DNA of 64,000 bases, taken from Onchidella celtica (Eukaryota > Mollusca > Gastropoda > Systellommatophora > Onchidiidae). The stretch covers positions 7,041,957-7,105,956 of the forward strand of contig OZ007569.1 in assembly GCA_963931925.1 (NCBI GenBank), in the 5' to 3' direction. Of this stretch, positions 61,756 to 64,000 are shown piece by piece; the first letter of the stretch is position 1; each line of letters starts with the position of its first letter. The position numbers and the translations under genes were made by a program. The notes beneath the pieces were generated by a model, which searched no databases, was not told where the DNA came from, and saw nothing but the letters and a program-made list of their open reading frames with translations.

Positions 61756-62112
61756 ACAGTTACAGAGCTTATACTGCAATTAATAATTGTACATGTCCGT
61801 GAGATGAAAAGCCTGGCCAGTTTGGTTACCCTCTGCCTGCAACAACATGATCATCTGATACAACTGTGTCGAATAACGACCTTATAATTTGTTGGGTTTT
61901 TTGGGGCACTGTTGGGATGTTTCTAGAGTCTACAGTACAGTTACAGAGCTTATCCTGCAATTAATAATTATATAATTATGTCCGTAAGATTAAAAGCCTG
62001 GCCAGTTTGGTTACCCTCTGTCTGCAACAACATTATCACCTGATACAACTGTGTCGAATAACAACCTTATACTTCATTTTGGGCACTGTTGGAATATTTT
62101 CGGAGTCTACAG
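61756..62112. repeat. Tandem duplication of a ~180-bp unit
   Basis: 61756-61935 and 61936-62112 match along their length (TACAGTTACAGAGCTTAT..., AGCCTGGCCAGTTTGGTTAC..., GAGTCTACAG at both ends), with scattered substitutions and small indels. Confidence 0.93.
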
Positions 62113-64000
62113 AGTAAGTAAAGTAATCAATACCGAGTGAGTGTCAGATGGTCTCCACGGCCATTCCAGGTTTCACTGTCTGTCTCGATCTCCCTACCCA
62201 CCCCCCCCCCCCCCAGCCCACAAATCCCCGCTTAGTTGGATCCTATCATCTATCATTCTGTTTATTCTGTCTGTATATTTACATAACTATCTGTCCACTA
62301 GAAATGATGACAGTGACCTTTCCTGGCGTACTCGGAACAACAGCTGCCCGACTAACCTGCATTGGAAAGTCTATAATGTTCAAATATTGCTTAAAACGAA
62401 GTCTAATGACAAGGTTTTAGTGAGCTGTGGCCGTCTTCGTAATCACTGTGTTAACTTAAGTAAATACGTTATTGAACCGGTGTTTTCGCAACAACAACAA
62501 AAAACTGAAAAAAAGGAGTATTCATAAACAATGCATTAGTTTTACGCACTGGCGTCGTTAGCCTATTGTAACTTTCGTTCCAGAGACGACATAACACTGT
62601 CCCCAATTCATGGTGACATCACCTCATACCTGACAGCGGGGCGGGTAACGCGACTCTCTGCTATCACCAGACATACCGTCCAGTCTAAGCCGGCCCATTG
62701 AAAAGACATTTCAGCAAAGACAAATATTTGTCCAGCACCACCAGGCCAGTTTGGGAGACCGTGGCAATAACTGACAAGCAAACATAACTCTCGACAAAGT
62801 TCGTAACCTGACCGGATTCGCCCGCCTCGTGATGACAAGACTTTGTTGGTGCTGAAGACACACATGAAAACACTGTCAGTTTACGTCAGCTTTGGCCAGG
62901 TTTCAATGAGCGTGTTTGGCGACCCATTACTCATTCAAGGTTACACACATCACACTGGCAAGAATGTCAATGGTTAATCTTTCGCCGTCATTAAAGGCCT
63001 CTAATCAAGAAGGTCCCTTTATGCTTTCACGTACAGCTTGCTTGTTGATATTTGTCAATAGAGTCGTAGAAACCGACATCAGTCATTTCTAATGCATCCC
63101 TTTCCTGAGCTTATTCAATGATTTTAACGAAAAATAATCCTATTGCCACCACTAAATAATGTTGTTGTTTGAAAGAAAAGGGGGTGTTTAAAAAAGGGAA
63201 GGGGCAATTATGGGGCCACATTGGGCTATTTTTCCACATTATATGTTGTACAGAGCCCACACTCCAATGTCATTTTCATTCATTTACTGTCTTGTGTTAT
63301 ATTCTGATCTTTACCCAAAAAATAATGTGCCTCTATTATGCAATTTCTGACAGCCATATTGAATTCGCACCAAAACCTGGAACACATATAGATTAGTTTT
63401 AAGCGTTTTTTTGCTGAAATTTGGCATGTGTGTTCAATAGATACAATATCTACAAAATGACCGAAGAGAATTCTGATATCTCTTATAGTTGTGAAGTTAC
63501 TGTCTTGACTTTTTGCCTTTTATTTTGATTCAAATAATTAACCGATTCATAACCTGAGGTTGAAAGTTTTTATTTACCCTGACATTAATAATTGATGAAT
63601 CAAAATATCCTTTGGTCACTTTGTGCATACACACACATTTAATCTACATTTCCTCCAAAATTTGAGCTTTCTATCTTTAAAACCTACATTTTTATCAGCT
63701 GCCCCAGTGACCCAGGTATGCCCCAATTGTTTTTTCATCACTTTGTTGATCCTTGCTTCGACCTGACCTCACAATAACATCCTTTTAACACATTTATGAG
63801 TAGAATTAAGTCAAGAAAACTATTCTATTGCTTAGATAAGATGTCAAACTACCCAAAAAATGGAATAATCCCATTTTTGATATCTCGACCCAAATTCATC
63901 TTATTATAGCCTCTGCCCGTGTGGCCACTTACAAGTAACCAGACCACGGACGTTAGCACTGACACCAAAATACACGCACACCCTCGTTTATCTATAACAA
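62113..64000. other. No gene recognised
   Basis: A C run of about 14 at 62201-62214; otherwise unique AT-rich sequence without a supported coding region. Confidence 0.5.

Overview
The window looks like nuclear DNA of an invertebrate animal, probably a mollusc or other lophotrochozoan. The evidence is one protein-coding gene split by long introns with canonical GT-AG junctions, several non-LTR retrotransposon (LINE) copies, tRNA-derived SINEs, many short inverted-repeat DNA transposons, and a very high density of (GA)n, (GATA)n and G/C homopolymer tracts. No bacterial operon, CRISPR array, rRNA or functional tRNA gene was seen. The species assignment is inference.

The only conserved host gene I can prove is on the minus strand. 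Six internal exons, in transcript order 31384-31504, 21400-21492, 4557-4673, 2921-3016, 2226-2408 and 963-1123, join in frame and encode the N-terminal WD40 propeller of a MAPKBP1/WDR62-family scaffold protein. The gene is partial: upstream coding exons and everything after the 963-1123 exon were not found. Introns are about 9.9, 16.7, 1.5, 0.5 and 1.1 kb.

Layout. 1-4.8 kb: four exons, two copies of one MITE in neighbouring introns, and a decayed partial copy of an exon beside its parent. 4.8-21.4 kb (large intron): GA arrays, a 12-unit minisatellite, a SINE, a TTAA-flanked element, and a hAT-type element carrying a nested element with a THAP-like reading frame. 21.5-31.4 kb (second large intron): a foldback element split by a 5'-truncated LINE with an exact target-site duplication, three more MITE-like elements, a GATA/GACA/GATA array and a LINE remnant. 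31.5-64 kb: an almost intact LINE at 33.1-37 kb with a single in-frame stop, further MITEs, a second copy of the THAP-like element, long GA arrays, a LINE 3' remnant, an inverted-repeat element with telomere-like repeats, an unrecognised 114-codon frame at 59.5-59.8 kb, and a 180-bp tandem duplication.

The most interesting material is the set of short DNA transposons defined here directly by terminal repeats, target duplications and second copies inside the window, and a strong strand bias of (GA)n tracts: nearly all are purine-rich on the plus strand, hence pyrimidine-rich in the minus-strand gene's pre-mRNA.
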